NCBI GenBank assembly: GCA_019648995.1
Contig: BLXT01005122.1
Location: 51,278-75,734, forward strand
DNA length: 24,457 nt
DNA from: Plakobranchus ocellatus
Taxonomy: Eukaryota; Mollusca; Gastropoda; Plakobranchidae
Direction: 5' to 3'
In this document: one piece after another, positions 21,203 through 24,457 of the stretch
Layout of the letters: every line of letters starts with the position of its first letter
Position numbering within the stretch: position 1 is the first letter of the stretch
Notes under the pieces: generated by a model
Databases searched by the model: none
Told to the model about the DNA's origin: nothing
The model's input: only the letters and a program-made list of their open reading frames with translations
Made by a program: the position numbers and the translations under genes

Positions 21203-24200
21203 TCATTGTACATATAATGTGTAGCACGTGTTCTCATTTCCATAATTGGGACCATCTTTTCAGATGCAATAGGAGAATTTTCATGGGGTAAAGTGAATTG
21301 ATACGAGGGATTGCCAAAACGTGTGTTGCCATTATTTTTAATGTTTGAAAGATTTCCTACTAACCATATTTGTAAAAATCTTACTCGTTTATGCATAAAT
21401 CTTAAGTTTCTGACTATAACAATCTAAAAACAAATGCTTTATTTACATAACTATGATGATAAAGTCACTGAAGAAATGGTCACCCAGCAATGCTTTGAAC
21501 TTTGAATTCATTCACCCAAAAGTGAGAAGATCGAGACCAGGATTTACTGATGATATCTAACTTTACATGAATTATACCCTCACTGGTACTCATTTGCCAT
21601 TTTTCTAGTTTAAAATTGGTAATTTTTATGTTCCGAAACAATATTTGGGCTCCACTTTTTGGCAATTGCTTGTATTCATAGTTGAGTTTTTTGTTGTTAT
21701 TCCTTGTTTTTTCTAATTATGTTCATTTTTCTTTTTCTAAAAAGAGAAAAAAAAATAGTGTATGAGAAAAGTTAATTGGAAATTGAGCTGCTGTGATGAT
21801 TAACGACTCTTAAATGTGACAAAATTAATTCTCTAAATGGTTTTCAAAAATTTCTTCAAGATGCTGCCTCAATCATATCATATCTTTATATCTCTCTCTC
21901 TCTATCTCCCCATCTTCCCCCCCCCCATCTCCCGATTTTAATGTATAAACTGCCTGCAGGGAAATACATGGTGCTGTTGAAATTTTGTTATTTATTGATA
22001 ATAATAATTGTGTTTTGCAAAGAATTGTTGTATGTTATTGTGAATGAAATATTCGATAAATCTCTTAGATGATGTCTAAGACATGTCCTGATTAATTACA
22101 TTTTGCTTATAAATGCTTTGAAAAAAAATTGTTGTTTGACGTGCATTTTTCTTGGGTAGAACATTTAATTTGAAGACTCTCTCAGATTCAACTTTGCAAT
22201 CTTTAAGAAATGTCATCATTGGAAGTAAAGGAAAGAATAGTTTGAGGATATCGGAGATTTAAAATGTGTTTCATATGTTAATGATATTTGGATGGAAGCA
22301 CCCAAACAGTGTGTAATACATTTATGCTTTGTTACAAAGCTAGATTTCTTAATCTTTTAACACTGTTAAAGCATAAGAATGCACATCTTCAAAAGAACTT
22401 TCAATGGCCAATGACTTTAACCTTCTGCCAGCTTAACAAGTCAGTGATATTGTCTTCATTTTTAAAGGTTGAATTAAAAGAATGTTGTTTTGAATTCTAG
22501 GGATGAGAGTGGATATTTTGGACCCAAATTCTTTAAGGAACCTGGATATATTTTGATTTTTATCTGATATTATGGGGCAACAAGGTCTCACATTTTCTCA
22601 ATTTCATTTCTTATGTAAAGTTTTGCGTGTGCCCTTGCATACTATAAAAGGCCCAGTGTAAGTGTGTGAATATGCAAGCAAAAATTTTGCATTGTAGATC
22701 AATGCATAGTCCTCATGTAAGGTCAATTTCAAGATTAGATTGACAAAATTAACCAAGCTGAATGGAAGCACGCATTAAATATTAACCGACCTTACAAGTG
22801 ACCAAGTCATCCAATATTGGTAACCTACTGAGTTGTTTGTTGGAAATCATCTTAAAGAGCAAAAAAATTCCATTTTTAAGAATTTTAACAAAAATTGTGT
22901 TGCACACCTCCTAAGATTAATTTCTTAATTTTTTTTCAAATCAACAACATAAAAGAAACTATTTTTTGAACCTTTTGATATTTTTTCTTAGATGTGTGTT
23001 TAGTGGTTGTTGGCAAGTGGCTTACTTTATTGTAGAGCGTCTTATTAAGGAACAGTTGTTGTCATTTGAAAGAAAAAAATTATGAGGTTTCTATTATGTA
23101 GCTTGCAGAAAAAAAAAAAAAAAAAATTTGATGTGAGCAGGAGCAATTAACAGTTTTTTCAGGATGAGAATTTTTTATTTTCTCCAAAAAAATGAGGGTG
23201 GTAATTTCAGACCGATAAGTCTAATTATAGTCAGTTCATCTGAAAGTCCGCTAGTTTATTGTGTTTCATTTTAATTTTATGACGCTGACACAGCCGAAGC
23301 TAAAGCGTGTAAATTGTATGAAAACAATTTAATGATTTGGTTTCAAAGATAGATAGAAGGGAAGGCTGTATGTCCAGTACACATTACATATAAATTTCTC
23401 AGGGAAGGTCAAAGTAAATTTTTAAAAATCTCTTTATGTGAAAAAAAAAAGTTCTTTTACTGTTTCCTTACCAGATATCAATTGTTTCTTTGGATGTGAT
23501 TGTTGTGAAAATAAAGGCAAAAAGTTTTCATGTACCACTGTGTCTTTTTTAACTGTTTGTTCCAAGTTTGTGAGTATCTCATCTATTTTAAAGAAAATAG
23601 TGATGTTTTATGTCAAGATAAATCTTTTTTAGTAGCTGCCAAGCACCAGAAAAAGCCTGAGATCATTTTGTAGCAATTGAGTTATGGCTCACACAAAGTA
23701 CTGAAGTGTGGATGTAAATTGCCGCAAGGGTAGTGAGCAAATTGTTCAGAAATAGAAAAACGGAATCCATTTCATTTGAATTGAAATAACTGCAGGATGA
23801 TCTTCCCTATCTGATGGACACTAGTGATGGGCTCTAAGCTTACACAAATGTCCCTGCAATTTTCAAAAACTCTAGCCTTGATTCTTTCTTTAAGGAAACA
23901 AATGATGAAAAAAAAAACCTTGTGGTTTTTTTTAATCTTAATAATGCCGCATATCATCATTTCACCTTTTTGAATTACTTATTAATGTTTGGCCCGTCCA
24001 AATGACATTGAGTTGTGACAAAACTTGTATAAAGAAAATTCCAATGCATGCAAATTCCAACCTTCAACATGTATTTCTAGACAGGTTGTTGTGCATGGAT
24101 AGAGCTCTTTGAACTTTCAAATGGGATTTTTAAAGATGTCCAATCAAAAGTTTATGGAGGCTACCAATTCATTTCTCCCTTCTAAAGTGCCTCTTACATC

Positions 24201-24457
24201 AATCAACACCTTCCATATCTTACGTGTGGTTAGCCCATTTTTCACATCTGGACAAGTTGTTTGAGTGATGCAATCATGTTTATTAAACAGGTTGTCGTAC
24301 TTTTCTTTTCTTTTTTTAAATTTTTTTTTTTTATTTTGGATTTGTGAAACTAATATAATCCGTGGTCATTTATTAACACAATTAATTATTTATCCCTTAC
24401 TGGTTAAAATGTTTGTTTCAGAATCTAAATATGGATTTTACTTTTTGACAAAATATT
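21203..24457 (+). other. SNAPIN 3' UTR and downstream AT-rich sequence; no further gene
   Basis: AT-rich throughout with many homopolymers, a short TC/C run near 21891-21926 and a T-rich stretch near 24301-24335. Short frames on both strands show no family-like sequence. The first canonical AATAAA is 2.3 kb downstream, but variant hexamers occur earlier (TATAAA 21944-21949, ATTAAA 22473-22478), so the 3' UTR end is not resolved. Confidence 0.6.
23510..23515 (+). terminator. First canonical AATAAA after SNAPIN, candidate distal poly(A) signal
   Basis: AATAAA is followed within about 30-40 bases by T/G-rich sequence (CTGTGTCTTTTTTAACTGTTTG). It would imply a 2.3-kb 3' UTR, so a nearer variant signal may be used instead. 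Confidence 0.25.

Noticed and set aside
22643..22650. TATAAAAG, a perfect TATA-box match downstream of SNAPIN
   Set aside because: No coding exon or start-site context follows within the window, and such words are expected by chance in AT-rich DNA.

Overview
This is an animal nuclear genomic window. It has spliced genes with GT-AG introns of 0.5-2 kb, AT-rich introns and intergenic DNA full of A/T homopolymers, long GA microsatellites, and proteins closest in pattern to bilaterian orthologues. The overall character suits a marine invertebrate, most plausibly a mollusc or another lophotrochozoan. That placement is inference from style and protein similarity. An 11-N run at 10936-10946 marks an assembly gap.

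Layout. (1) Positions 1-5635, + strand: the 3' part of an unrecognised gene for a large, Lys/Ser/Glu-rich, mostly disordered protein. I can join three exons by matching splice phases (about 512-735, 1227-4969, 5430-5635). The product is at least about 1,390 residues and ends in a charged helical, coiled-coil-like tail. Its most striking part is a two-copy tandem repeat of 79 residues carrying four evenly placed F-I-L-(L/V/F) motifs. (2) Positions 5636-11096: about 5.4 kb with no convincing gene, holding two large GA tracts, a long A-run and the gap. (3) Positions 11097-17184, - strand: a complete five-exon 6-phosphogluconolactonase gene (PGLS, 242 aa). (4) Positions 17185-17563: a 379-bp divergent intergenic region, probably a shared promoter. 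(5) Positions 17564-21202, + strand: a complete four-exon SNAPIN gene (125 aa). (6) Positions 21203-24457: AT-rich SNAPIN 3' UTR and downstream sequence with no further gene.

The genes do not form an operon. PGLS acts in the oxidative pentose phosphate pathway. SNAPIN is a coiled-coil subunit of BLOC-1 and BORC. They are linked only by their head-to-head arrangement. PGLS and the upstream gene are convergent. The repeated FIL-motif protein, a 305-bp foldback element in PGLS intron 1, and a base-composition island in SNAPIN intron 3 are the parts most worth following up.
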